A stretch of DNA of 64,000 nt from Thalassia testudinum (lineage: Eukaryota > Streptophyta > Magnoliopsida > Alismatales > Hydrocharitaceae): the NCBI GenBank assembly GCA_037157565.1, contig JAZHRO010000003.1, positions 74,526,501 to 74,590,500 on the forward strand, read 5' to 3'. The notes beneath the pieces are model-generated. The model searched no databases and was not told the origin of the DNA. It was given only the letters and a program-made list of their open reading frames with translations. How positions within the stretch are numbered: the first letter of the stretch is position 1; each line of letters starts with the position of its first letter. The translations under genes and the position numbers were made by a program. Shown here piece by piece: positions 32,218-43,348 of this stretch.

Positions 32218-35014
32218 TGAAATGCTCTGGGACAACCGGGTTTTATTGTTATAACGTTGTAGTATAGCCAGTTATTACCAACATTTCAAATATATAAATT
32301 TTTTACTCGGAAAATAAAAGAGTTCCCGAGGTCGAACTCAGGGAGCAAGTTGTATTCTGGAGATATACATGTTTCTTTTACAAAAAATAAAGAAAGAGAG
32401 AGGGAAAGAATTTGTTGTTCTCTTTGTTTTCTCCTCGTGATGTTCTTCTTTGTTCTGCAGAGGTGATGCTCCTCTTTCTTTCTTCAGATCTCCTTCTTCT
32501 TCTTCCTTGGTTTCTGTCTTGGCCTCTCTTCTTCTTTTTCTGCAGTCTCTTCTGTGAAGGTTTCTTCTTCCTTGGCTCTGCTGTACTTCTTCTCTGCAGC
32601 CTTTCCTCTTCTTCTGCCTTGCTCAGCCTCTTCTTTAGAGTTTCTTCTTGTTTCTCCTCCCTGCGGCTAAGTGTCAGCTTCTTCTTTTCTTTTTCAGCCA
32701 GGGACGTCACCCCTCCTTTCTTCTTTTCCCTTCAGGCCGTCGTCTGATTTCCAAATCAGACGACTTAAACTACCTGTTGCTACAGTCAGCTTCCTTCTTC
32801 TTCCGCGGGTCTTCTTCTTCGCCTGTGCCTGCACACTTCAGAGTTTTTCGTCAGAGGCAAAACCTACTCTACCCTCCCCCCCCCCGCGTCTCTTTCTCTC
32901 TCTGAAACCACTCTTGGGAAAGCTCTCCCAGAGCTGCCGGGTAACCGGGTTCGGGTCAGGCCCGGGTCCAGGCCCACCGGCGTGCGTGGTGGGCGAGGAG
33001 TGCAGGTCAGTCTTAAGTCGGGTCGGGTCGGGTCAGGTCCACGGGGCGTGAGCGCGGACGAGACCGGGTAACCGGGCGGGTGAAGGGGACCTCACCCCAT
33101 GTGCTGAGGCAGTAAGCCTCCAGCACTTTTGCATCTTATATCGCTGCGCCTCTTCAGGCTTTTCCGAGGTGGGACTAAATGTCCCACCTCAATTGCGCGC
33201 CCGCAGCGGGGAAATCAGCGGGAGATTGCGGCGTCACGCGAAGCCTTCTGCCTTAGCTGCGAGCCTGGTGTTTTGTCGAAACGCCTCGCAAGGCCTGGGA
33301 GTTGAATCTGGGCGTGGCGCTGAGCGTGGCGCGCCTGTAGCTGCAGGCGGAAGCAGTTCCTCCTGCACGGCAATGGCGGCGGAGGTCGGGTGGCCTGTTC
33401 ACAAGAAAATGGCCTCCCGGCCTAATCAGAAAGTGCCAGGAGCTTCGCCAAGGTGTGGCGAAGCTTGTGTGGGTGGTGGCGAGGCGCGGGGCGGCGTGCA
33501 AGGGCTGCCCTAGGTCGGACTGTGGGTCGGAGGATGGGTTTGTTGGGGGAAGCATTACGGAGGTGTGGAGTGGCAGTGAGGGGGTGGGGGGTGCTCAGTG
33601 TGATGAGGCGGAGATGCGGTGAGGGTCGGCGAGCCGTGTGGGTTGCTGAGGTGATGGGAGCGGCTCGCCGGAGGGAGGCCGGAGACGAAGGGGGTGACGA
33701 TGGTCAGGGTCGGTCGAGGGCTTAATTGAATAAATTGAAAGCGGGGAAAGAAAGAGGAGAAGAAGGGGAGTAACTCTAGCTTACTTGCAGGGACGAAGGG
33801 GGAGGAACAGGGCGACAGTCGTATCGACTGTCGCCGGAGAAGACGATGCTCAGGGAAAGGGGCGGCGGCGAGCAGAGAGCCGGAGAGGCGCCAGCTGGGT
33901 GCGGCGTGGCGCGAGAAGAGCAGGGGAGGAAGTCTCTGCTGCTGGTATTGCGGCAGAGCAGAGAGGTGGAGGGGGAGGAAACCGCCGGAGCTGGTGAGCG
34001 TCTGCCGGAGGGAGAAGAGAGGAAAGTTGGGGATTTTCTCCGTCAGATCCAGGCTGCCCCGGTCGGTGGAGCAACGGGGGGTATTTATAGGGATCAAACA
34101 GGGAGGAAGGCGGAGGGAGACGACGTGTCTCCCTCGCCGAAGGATGGCCGGAAACAAGAACCCATACCGTCCGTGCGTTCGCACGGCCGGTATGGTGGGT
34201 TACAACGACCAGGGGGGTGTCCCTGCGACGGCTGACGACGCAGGGCACCCCCGGTTTACTTGCCAGGTCCCCCACCTCACCCTGCGCGGCGCCATGCTCC
34301 GCGCAAGGTCGCCGGAGCATGGTGCTGGCAGGTTTTGCAGGGGGGACCTGATCGCAAAGAACGAAGGAGAGTTAGGGGCCAAAATGCGAGGGTTCAAAAG
34401 TTGAGGGCCAAAGAGTAAATATATGAGGACCAAAGTGTAAAGTCGGGCAAGGAGGTTTCTTCTTAGGCTCAAGTTTTTATACATGACTAATTAGGACCTA
34501 AGGAATCTGATGGTGAATTTCATTTCTATATTAAACCTTGTTTGTCCGGTCAATTTACGCAAAAACCCAAATTAAGTTATTAATTGGGCACGGTTCTCAA
34601 TGTAGGTCAAAATGGGTTCTGAAGGCCAAATTGAAGGTTCTAAACCCTAGAGATTATTTTTCTATGAATTTTAGAGGGCTTATTATATTTTTACTTTGCC
34701 TCGAACCTTGTGAATTGAAGTGGGTTGTTTTAGGGTTACAGATTATCATTTAGTTTCTTGGAATTGCTGTAGCCCTCGCTAGATCATTTCATCCCACTTT
34801 TATTCTTATTAAGCTGCTTTGACCTATGTTTGGGCCCTGAATTATCTTGTATGCAGATTATACCGGTAAAATTGCATTTTTACCCCTTATGACTTGTTTT
34901 CTTCTTAAACTCAGAATTCTCTGAGTTAAGCCTTTCCTTGAGATATGTAGGAGCTTTTATCCTTTGTATTAGGTCAAAATGAGCTAGTTATGGCTCATGA
35001 TGAGGTTCTCATCA
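32218..35014 (-). repeat. LTR-4 5' LTR
   Basis: Carries the promoter that would drive the element: TATA box (minus strand TATAAATA) at 34082-34089, palindrome at 34162-34195, transcribed-region palindrome at 32739-32764, U5 motif at 32325-32346. Differs from the 3' copy mainly by transitions. Confidence 0.97.
34082..34089 (-). promoter_or_regulatory. LTR-4 TATA box (5' LTR copy)
   Basis: TATAAATA on the minus strand within CCCTATAAATACCCC; predicted start of the genomic RNA about 30 nt lower in coordinate. Position-based inference. Confidence 0.7.
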
Positions 35015-35937
35015 CCTTCCTTTGTGGCGATGCGTATGCGGTGCCCCTTAACTACCCTTTTGCTCCTTGTTGGGGTTTCCCCCTCCGTGGAGTATCAAAA
35101 CACTTGGTCAAAAGATAGTATCACCACCACCACAAAGCACAATAGGAAGGTCTACACCGATAAATAGATCGATGCCTATAGCATTAAGGGATCAATCCTT
35201 AGTGCGGTGCCTAATGTGCGTGCTCAGTGTCAAAAGAGTGCAACACACCGCAAATCTTTGTAATTTCTTTTGAAATCGCAGACAAGTCCCTTAGAAACAG
35301 ATCAAATGTGAATTGCTTTTAGGGTTGAATCTGATTATTAGTCCCACTTGTAGTTATTTGACCACTGAATTAGTAAATTCAAACAAGTTGGTGGTCTAGA
35401 ATTTTAATTTGAATGCAAATGCATGAAAAGGTGTTGGATGCAAAACTTAGAAAGATGTACCTGTCTCCAGCAATCTTCTTGCTAATATGCTTGCAATGCA
35501 ATAATAAGATCTAATGTGCTGCTCAATCACCCCTAAATGCATGCACCTAAGGGCATGCAACTTCTAAATAGGCAGCTCGATATTTTCTTTGTTGCTTTTA
35601 AAGGCAGGCAAGTAGAAAATAGAATCACGCACGCACAAAAAATAATGTAAGCCCTAGTTGCTAAAGAATGTGGGGACCAATCTCCAAAAATTCAGTGATA
35701 ATTACTACAAGGGCGAAAAGATAGAAATAAATTTTTTGACGACAGAGAATCACTGTGAAAGCGGGATCTTGGTCTCCTTCGTCTTTTCCACGTGTGGCTT
35801 AACTCATGGTTGCTGTTGCTGCTCTGTTGTGCCTCGTCGCCTCTTCAGATTCCTCGCACAGTAAAAAAAATTTATCAGATAAATTTTCAACTTAGAATAT
35901 TCAAAAATAATGAAGTAAATCTATTGCGTCTATTGCC
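35015..35937 (-). other. LTR-3 leader, primer-proximal part
   Basis: Begins with the right CCTTC duplication of LTR-4 (35015-35019). Noncoding; aligns with LTR-2 at about 7700-8605. A decayed acceptor-like ACTGTGCGAG lies near 35850-35862. Plus-strand open frames here are not supported. Confidence 0.75.
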
Positions 35938-35955
35938 TCCCCGGCAATGGTGCCA
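35938..35955 (-). promoter_or_regulatory. LTR-3 primer binding site (tRNA-Asp type)
   Basis: The minus strand reads TGGCACCATTGCCGGGGA; two G-to-A changes from the LTR-4 site; three bases inside the LTR. Confidence 0.88.
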
Positions 35956-35958
35956 ATT

Positions 35959-37625
35959 TGACAAGTCAATTTTCTGCTACGCATTGTAGTATTTAAGTGG
36001 TGGAAAAGTTGACTAATCCATAATAAAACTAACCACTCACAGAAGAGCCGATCATGCCCACAGGGAGGCAATTATGCAATAAACTCTCGATTATTTCATA
36101 TCCTTTTGGATAAGTGCGAAATCCCTAGTCAAATCTGACATAAAATGCAATGGAAAGAAGATTCATAGTAACTCAAAAATATTAGGGTATATGTGCAATT
36201 TTCCCTCACTGAAATCTTCAATAAATATATGATGATTTTGTATAATTTTCCATTGACATATAGTAGATGAAATTGGTGCACATGTTAATCCCAAAAGCAA
36301 TCTTGAAAATAGTGAATAACAATTACGTGTAATTATCAGAAAGCATGAGTGTGCATTTGCAATTTTGCCATAATAAAATAATCAGAAATTAAAATTAATT
36401 TCTGGTGGCAATGTCATTAAATGTAATTTTTAATCAACTTGAAAATAGAGGATTTGTTGCCGCGGCTTGTGCGCACAGGAGGAGGAAAGACGGACGTTGA
36501 GGCTGCTGCTGAAGATCACCCCACTCAGGCCTCACCCGATGGTGGTGACGGTGTGGCTGATGGCAGCCTGTGGTGGCTGCAAGAAGGAGAAGAAGGTGGC
36601 ATGTGGAGGTTCTGCAGTGCCTGCGAGGGTGCGTACAGGCGGTGGTGAAGGCGTGTACCACCTGTGGGCACGGTTGGAGGGAGCATTGGATGCCTGTGGG
36701 CGTGCGAGCAGGTGCTTGCAAAAGAGCACGAGCTTGTGGGGGCGAGTGGCGAGGGTGGAGAGGGTGCTTGCAGGGGTACGGGCGGTGAGGAAGAGCGCCT
36801 GCGGTGCTTGAGAGGGGCGCGTGGAGGTGATGGAGTGGGTGCCTGCAGTGGTTGGGTGCAGGTGTAGGCTGGTAGGTGATGGCACGGTGCGGGTGCGGTG
36901 ATGGCGCTGTGCGGGTGCGCATGGTGGAGGCACTCCAGGGAGGCACTGTGCGGGTACGGCTTGGCAGATGGGGCATTGGTGCTGGAGCGACGCTGGCTGG
37001 AGGCGGGCCTAAGGGCGTTGAAGGAGGGGAAACGCCTGAAGTGGTAGCATGCTGCAGGCAGGAGCCTGCAGGCTGCTTGGTGCAGGCACAAGTGGGGCGG
37101 TGTGCTCAGCAATGGAGTGCGCTGGAGGGGGGGTGCTTGCAGTGGAGGCTATGGCTGGCGTGAAGGTGATGGCATTGCAGAGGGGGGAACCGCTACTATG
37201 GAGAACTTAGTGCACAGTGCATGCGGTGGTTGCACCGTTCCTAGATGATGAATCCTCCACTCCTTTCTCCACCTCCTCTTTAACTCCTCTCTTCCCGCAT
37301 GTGTAAGTTAAGGATTTTCAAATCCCTTAGCTATTTTTGACCGGCAGCTGTTGAGAGGGCTCGGAGGATGGGGAAAAGAAATGCTGTCGGTTGTTTGAAA
37401 GGGTAATTTACCCTCCCCACCTTATTCATTTGCCAAATATTGTTCCTGCACATAAAAAGAACATAAAATCATTACTTATTAAGTTATAGAATACTATAAA
37501 ATAGATGTAAACTTAAATCATGATGCATGCAAACATTCTAAAACTTAATGTAGTTATTAACAAACCTAAAAGGTACGATTAAAGTTACTTAGGCATAATA
37601 TTAGTCCATTAAAATGGACTCATCA
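35959..37625 (-). repeat. LTR-3 5' LTR
   Basis: Pairs with 12161-13895. Right duplication CTGGG at 37626-37630. Terminal-proximal palindrome AGTCCATT/AATGGACT at 37603-37620. The GC-rich middle is at about 36460-37230; its overlapping open frames on both strands are compositional. Confidence 0.93.
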
Positions 37626-37630
37626 CTGGG

Positions 37631-37873
37631 GTCAACGAACCTCTGGACAGTTTTTGCAGGCCTTAGAAACCTTCGTGGTGGACTCAAGACTGAGGCTAGT
37701 CAAGTCCGTATCATGGCTGGTACTTGAGTACCTTTAGGCCTATAGTTGGTAATTCAATCTAATTTCTAAAGTGTGGCACGATAAGGCATGCTGATGGAAA
37801 AATCTAACTTGGAGAATTGGTCTATTTCATATGATTTTGCTCGAGACTAGCAAAACTTAGGCATGGGGGTATT
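37631..37873 (+). other. LTR-2 3' noncoding region, downstream part, with hairpin and polypurine tract
   Basis: Resumes LTR-2 after LTR-3; aligns with LTR-4 near 24074-24290 (minus). Ends with TTTTGCT...AGCAAAA (37835-37855, 7-bp arms) and CTTAGGCATGGGGGTATT directly before the 3' LTR. Confidence 0.85.
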
Positions 37874-39801
37874 TGATAGGTTCATTTTAGTGGACAAATA
37901 TAGTTCTTAAGTACAGTATTATTGGGACGAGAATTTAATCTAAAGCATGTTTAGTATTGATAAAATGATGTGAGTTTTAGATTTATCATTTCATGTATTA
38001 ATTGCATTAATCTTTATATGGGAGGATTAATTATTCACTTTGAAAGGAAACAGCATCACATTAAAGCTTGATTTGAGATATGTGAGATTTTATCTTAGCA
38101 AAATATAGTAAGAGAATAGATTTTAGAAGCTCCCTTATATGTCTCTTAATTATTCAATCACATTCCCTTATTTATTTTTACTTAAATATCTCTCTCACGA
38201 ATCTATCTCTCTACCTCAATTCTCTCCTCTCTATTTGGTAACATAAAATACTCTCCACTCTTTGACTCTTTCCTTCTTTGACACCCTCTCTAATTCTCTC
38301 TCTCATTTTCTTTATATAATGGGGAAAAAAAAGGCGTAGCGGAAGAACCCCTCCTTCTCCACCTCTCCTCCCTACAAGTAGCCACCTTCATCGTGTGCCT
38401 TCTCCACCACCGTCAGCCTTCACCGTTGACACCACGACTTCTCCCTTGCCACGACCGCAAGCTCCCCACGACTGCACTACAACAACCTCCACCACTTGCC
38501 TAAGACTCTGCCACTACGAGCCCTCCAACCGTAACCATACTTCCGCTTGACGAGTGTGGTGACAACGCGCTGCTCGACACCACATCCTCCACACTGCAAC
38601 CGTGTGCCTTTCGCCAACCGCGCCGACCACTCACCGCTCTCCTCAGCACCAACTACGCGCAGCCACTCCCGTGCACAACAGGCACAGCACCACCGACAGT
38701 AGCATACTCTCGTGCACAGCCCCTCACGTGCCAACCCTGCGACCTTCCTCCTCGCATGCAGGCCCTGAGCACCACTGCCATCGTATCTCCTCACGCATGG
38801 CCAGCAATGAGCGTAGCCCCTCACGTGCCTGCAGCAGCGCGACCAGTAGCGCGCGCAGCCCCTCACGAGTCGACCTTGTGGCCTTCCGCCTCGTGCAACA
38901 GATGCAGCCACACCTCCATTAGGCATTCCCCTTCCTCTCCTTCTTCATCTTCAAACTCCAGACAACCATGGAGGAACCCAACACCGCCGGTTACGCCCCT
39001 CATGTTGCCACCTCTCCGCGTCACCACTCTCCGTGTCGTCACCCCCGTTGAGCTCTCCTCAACACTACGAGCTCAGCCACACCTCCAGACGTGCCAACAG
39101 TAGCCACAACCGCCGGCGAGCCATCAACACCGCCACCTCTCCTCATCGCCGGCGTCGACTTCGGTCGCTGTTTGGAGAGCCACCACCACCATTGCAAAGC
39201 CCTCGTCACGGTCGACCTTCCTCGAGCTCCTTAGCTTCTGCCGTCGCTTCGTCCTAGCACGAGGTCAAGAGGAAGATTTCGTTTGCTTTTGGGTTCTATT
39301 AATATTTACCAAAAATGCCATTGTGGAATACTATTCAAATACTTTGTTGGATAAAATTATTAGGGTGAAATTGCAACATTATATTTATTTCTTTTTATAT
39401 TTAATTTGCTCCTATTATGCACATCAATTCTCATTGAAATTGGAATCAGATTTGCATGCGACTAGAAATTGCGTACTCTACCACTACACATGCATCATTT
39501 ACATATTATTGACAGCTTGATTTATGATGTGAAGCTTACGTAAATAGCCCTCAACTTCTCATGAAATTGAAAGTTACATTTTGAGCTGCATATTCATTGA
39601 ATTGATTTTATGAATATTTCTATGAACATGATGGCCCCATAATCATGAATCTGTTGGTTTGTCCTCCCTATGGATACAACTTGAAGTGTGGTATTACTTC
39701 AATATTTTAGTAACTTTGATCGTGGTTTCTTCTACGACATTACATATCGCGAGGACATATTTTTCTGACATTATTTCTGTAAGAGAAAAACCTCGAGATC
39801 A
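37874..39801 (+). repeat. LTR-2 3' LTR
   Basis: Starts TGATAGG and ends GAGATCA; followed by AGAAC at 39802-39806. GC-rich centre at about 38340-39260 with CCCCTCACGTGCC-like repeats; TATA-like TATATAAT at 38313-38320. Confidence 0.94.
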
Positions 39802-39806
39802 AGAAC

Positions 39807-41189
39807 AATCACCTAATATAATTGAAATATTTTTACAAATAGAAAGCAGGAAATGATTACAATTAAAAGGCTAGAAATTCTTTTCTAGAAAGAGATTAAA
39901 AAGAAGGGAGAGAGATGTTATCTTCCATGACGAACGCTTGGAGGACAAGCCGGATGGAGCGATGCCTGGAAGTGGAAGATTGAGCGGGAAGGAGGATGAA
40001 GTAGGAAGAAGCGGGAACGTGGTAGCACATTGTCGCCATGGGATCCACTTCCGGATCAAGGGCGAGAAAATTGGATTTTGCTCTAGAATAGCATCCCAAG
40101 TGTGGGACAATCTTTTCTTGACATTTGGAGAGGGAGAGAGGTGACGGAAGGGATGAGGATTTCATAGTGTAGAGGTCTCCTTTTGTAGTTACAAGGATAG
40201 GGGGCAATTTGGTCAATTCATAATTAAAAAATTAAATGAGGGGATCTTTAGTAACGAATTTAAGTGTCACTAAAGACCCCACGTCATGCAGCCTTGGACG
40301 CACACCCGCCTCCTCACCTGCCGCGCACATAACCCTCGCCCACGATCTTGAAATCTCAGTCGTCCGATCGCGAGATCGGATGGCTCAGATTGCTCCTCAT
40401 GTGTGCCTTCTATGCCTAACCGCACCCACGTGTCTGATTGGTTGTGCGCACTGTGCATTTGATTGCATGTGCAGGTGATTGGATGATCTGGGCTGTCAAG
40501 ATTAACCGCTTATGCACTGCACTTGGCAAGTTGAATGCGCGCCCCGCTCTCATGCAGCATTGCTCAACTGCTGTGCTAGCGGCGCTTCTTAGTCGTGCTT
40601 ACGATTTAAGTGCACGTGCCTCACGGTCGATCGATCAAGATCCATTAGCCTAGATCTCGGCTTGCTGCACCTTCAGAAGATGGGGAGTGGTGTTGCGGCT
40701 GATTTGGGCAGCTGTGATGGCACCACATGGCACCATCATGGCCGTCCAACTTCTGTGACATGTAGAAGGTGCTACGGATGTTGGATTGAGCCAATTTACA
40801 TGCTCTTAGGCTGCGATCACCGATCAAAACCCATTCGTGTGGTTGAATTTATCGTTTGAGGTGTGGATTGGCACCATCTTGGCCCTTGATCTTTAGGCCT
40901 CCTCTGTCTCTATCTGGTGCTACGGATGTTCGATCAGGGCGATCTTGGAGTCGTTGAACTCTAATCGTCACCCTGACCAAATCTATATGGTTGGATCTTC
41001 GATCCGAGGCCCCGATTAGAAGTCACCCTATTCCTGACCATAAAAGGAGACAATTACTAGACAATTTATACTATTTGACCTAAATGCATGATTATGCATG
41101 TTATGCAATATTTACAATGTATGATTCTAATATGACACTAAGAAGATGCATTAATAGATCTTTTTGGCTATTTGGATGTATGCACATCA
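39807..41189 (-). repeat. LTR-1 5' LTR, U3-side fragment
   Basis: Continues 5542-5777; together about 1.62 kb. The minus-strand start is TGATGTGCATACATCC at 41189 downward, the same as in LTR-5. A hairpin CTTTAGTAAC/GTCACTAAAG with a 10-nt loop lies at 40246-40275, upstream of a TATA-like CTACAAAAGGAG that is CTATAAAAGGAG in LTR-5. The open frames are not conserved. Confidence 0.92.
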
Positions 41190-41627
41190 ATATCCTTAAA
41201 TCCCCACCATCTAATGCATTTCCTAGGTCCTAGACTTCCCCATAAAACCCTAGCCCTATCCTTGCCCAAGAAATCCCCATAGCTACCCATATCCTTAAAA
41301 CAAAACCAATAATGGATAGCAACCTATCTTAGCCATTCAATCCACATATAATGGCCGACCAATTAAGCTTTAAAATCGCCCTAGTGGCTGACCATGATCC
41401 ATTAATCTCAACCCTCCATCTTCTCCTCGAAACAATCTTAGCCATGCCTTAAACTTAAACAAAAACCAACCTATTTTCTATTTTAAATCTAAATCCTAAT
41501 CACTAAACTCCTAATCCTAGCCTTTTATTTTGGTGATCTAAGGCAACTTGGATCAACCAATCAAAACCCTCTACCCTCTCTAAAGGCACCTTAGTCCCCC
41601 CCCCCCATAGTCCATCTTTTTGACTCT
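41190..41627. other. Sequence between LTR-1 and LTR-5, no gene seen
   Basis: About 430 bp of AT-rich DNA with CCCTA-like words and a run of 12 or more C near 41596-41606. The last 5 bp (41623-41627, ACTCT) are the left target duplication of LTR-5. ATATC at 41190-41194 would be the LTR-1 duplication, which cannot be checked here. Origin unknown. Confidence 0.6.
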
Positions 41628-43327
41628 TGATGTGCATACATCTAAATAGCCAAAAATGTCTATCAATGCATGTTCTTAGTGTCATATTAGTATCATACAT
41701 TGTAAATATTGCATAACATGCATAATCATGCAATTAGGTCAAGTTGTATAAATTGTATAGTAATTATCTCCTTTTATGGTCAGAACCAGGGAAATTTTAA
41801 TCAGGGTCTCGGATCAAAGAATCAACAACACGAATTTGATCAGGGAGACAATTGGAGTTCAATGACTCCATAATCGCCCAGATCGGACATCCGTAGCACT
41901 AGATAGAGACCAAGGAAGCATAAAGATCAAGGGCCAAGATGGTGCCAATCCACACTTCAGACGACAAATCCAACTGCACGGATGGGTTCAGATTGATGAT
42001 CCAATCTAACGGTGTGAAAATTGATCCAATCCAACATCCGTGGCACCATCTACAACACACACAAGATGGACGACCAAGTGGGCACCACATGGCACCATCT
42101 TAGCCACCCAATCGACCCAATGGACTCACAGCTTCATTTCTGAAGGCAAAGGCACGGGCGATCTAGGCCATTGAATCATTATCCAACAGCCACGATCGCG
42201 TGCACCTAATCCCTCTGCATGACAAAGTTGAGTCCTTAGTGCAGTGGTTGCGCTCCTGTAGGCGATGTGCGTTTGAGCATCGCTGAGCACCTCAACCCAG
42301 CCAGGGCATGGGGCTCATTCAATTCGATCATCAGATGAAGATCGAGTGGCTGAGGGGAGGAGACGTGGTGCACAGAGGAATCGTTGATTGCGTACGCATG
42401 CTATGATGCACATCTGCACGCCTCATTGCATGCACGGGCACAGTAGGGGGCATTTGAATGACATGGGTGAGGATGATTTTAAGCCGTCCAATCTTGAGAT
42501 TGGATGGCTGATATCACCCAAACGTGGGCGTGCATTTAGGCGTGGAAGAGGAGTGGGCACGCACACACGTCGTCCACGACCAACCATTAGCGACATTTAT
42601 GTCTATCATTAAAGGCCCCTCTTTAATGTTTTTGAAGTTAAAACATCCAAAATGACCCCAATCCTTACAACTACAAAAGAATACCGCTACCTTACGAATT
42701 TCTCATCCATTGCTTCTCCTCTCTCCCACTCCAAAGCTTAAGAGAAGCTTGTCCCGCACCCAGGATGCTCCTTAAGAGCTAAATACAAGCTTTCACCGAC
42801 GTTTCGGAAGTGGATCCAATGATGAGGTTGACATCTTGCCTCGTTCTTGTTCTTTCGACTTCATCCTCTTTCATCCTGCCTCGTCCTCCATCTTCCAGGC
42901 ATCGCCTCTGTCTGGCTCATCCTCCAAGCATTTGTAGAGGAGGATAACATCTCTCTACTTTCTTTCATTGCTTTCTAGAGTATAATTTTTCGCTTTCTAG
43001 TTGTAACGGTTTCTCTCTTTCTAGTGTAATCATTTTCCACTTTCTTAGTTGTAAAAACATTATTCAAATATCAAGTGATTGTTCTCTCTCTCTCTTATTA
43101 TCTATAGTGATTCCATTGTGATTACTTCACCTTTTAAACAAAAAAAAGAATACAAAAAAATATAATTGTGGATTTTGAGATTGACATAGCCTCCATGTGT
43201 TTGACTCGAAACTTCTTTACTGATTTTCGAAATAAATTTTATCTATTGAACGGATTTCTTCGCGACTCGAACTACAACGACGGGTTTTCAAATCCAACTC
43301 CGAATGTGTAGTTTTCTATTGTCAACA
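41628..43327 (+). repeat. LTR-5 5' LTR
   Basis: Starts TGATGTGCATACATC, ends GTCAACA. U3 hairpin region at 42584-42615 (decayed arms), TATA position near 42668 mutated to CTACAAAAG. U5 motif GCCTCCATGTGTTTGAC near 43190. Confidence 0.93.
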
Positions 43328-43330
43328 TTT

Positions 43331-43348
43331 TGGTGTCGTTGCCAAGGA
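43331..43348 (+). promoter_or_regulatory. LTR-5 primer binding site (tRNA-Asp type)
   Basis: TGGTGTCGTTGCCAAGGA; four C-to-T or G-to-A changes from the LTR-4 site; three bases inside the LTR. Confidence 0.82.

Larger units (their letters stand above)
21240..35014 (-). mobile_element. LTR-4: young, nearly intact Athila-like element
   Basis: LTRs at 21240-24035 (3', 2796 bp) and 32218-35014 (5', 2797 bp) with TG...CA ends; duplication CCTTC. The primer site is perfect, the polypurine tract intact, and gag and pol form one frame broken by a single late stop. I count about 30 LTR differences, near 1%. It is the innermost insertion of the left stack. Confidence 0.97.
12161..37625 (-). mobile_element. 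LTR-3: Athila-like gag-pol element, decayed, interrupted by LTR-4
   Basis: LTRs at 12161-13895 (3') and 35959-37625 (5') with TG...CA ends and the duplication CTGGG. Its own internal sequence is 13896-21239 and 35015-35958. Order on the minus strand: primer site, leader, gag with a zinc knuckle, protease, RT, RNase H, integrase, noncoding region with internal polypurine motif, polypurine tract. Many stops and at least three frameshifts make it inactive. Confidence 0.95.
5778..39801 (+). mobile_element. LTR-2: non-autonomous Athila-related LTR element, interrupted by LTR-3
   Basis: LTRs at 5778-7678 and 37874-39801 flank 7679-12155 and 37631-37873 of its own internal sequence. A 5-bp target duplication AGAAC lies at 5773-5777 and 39802-39806. 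Primer site and polypurine tract are present. No capsid, protease, RT or integrase is recognisable, so mobilisation would need enzymes from another element. LTR start, primer region and leader resemble LTR-3; the 3' noncoding region resembles LTR-4. The LTRs differ by roughly 8% in the parts compared by eye. Confidence 0.93.

Noticed and set aside
41190..41627. Host gene or promoter between LTR-1 and LTR-5
   Set aside because: No open frame, splice pattern or recognisable motif; only AT-rich sequence and a C-run.
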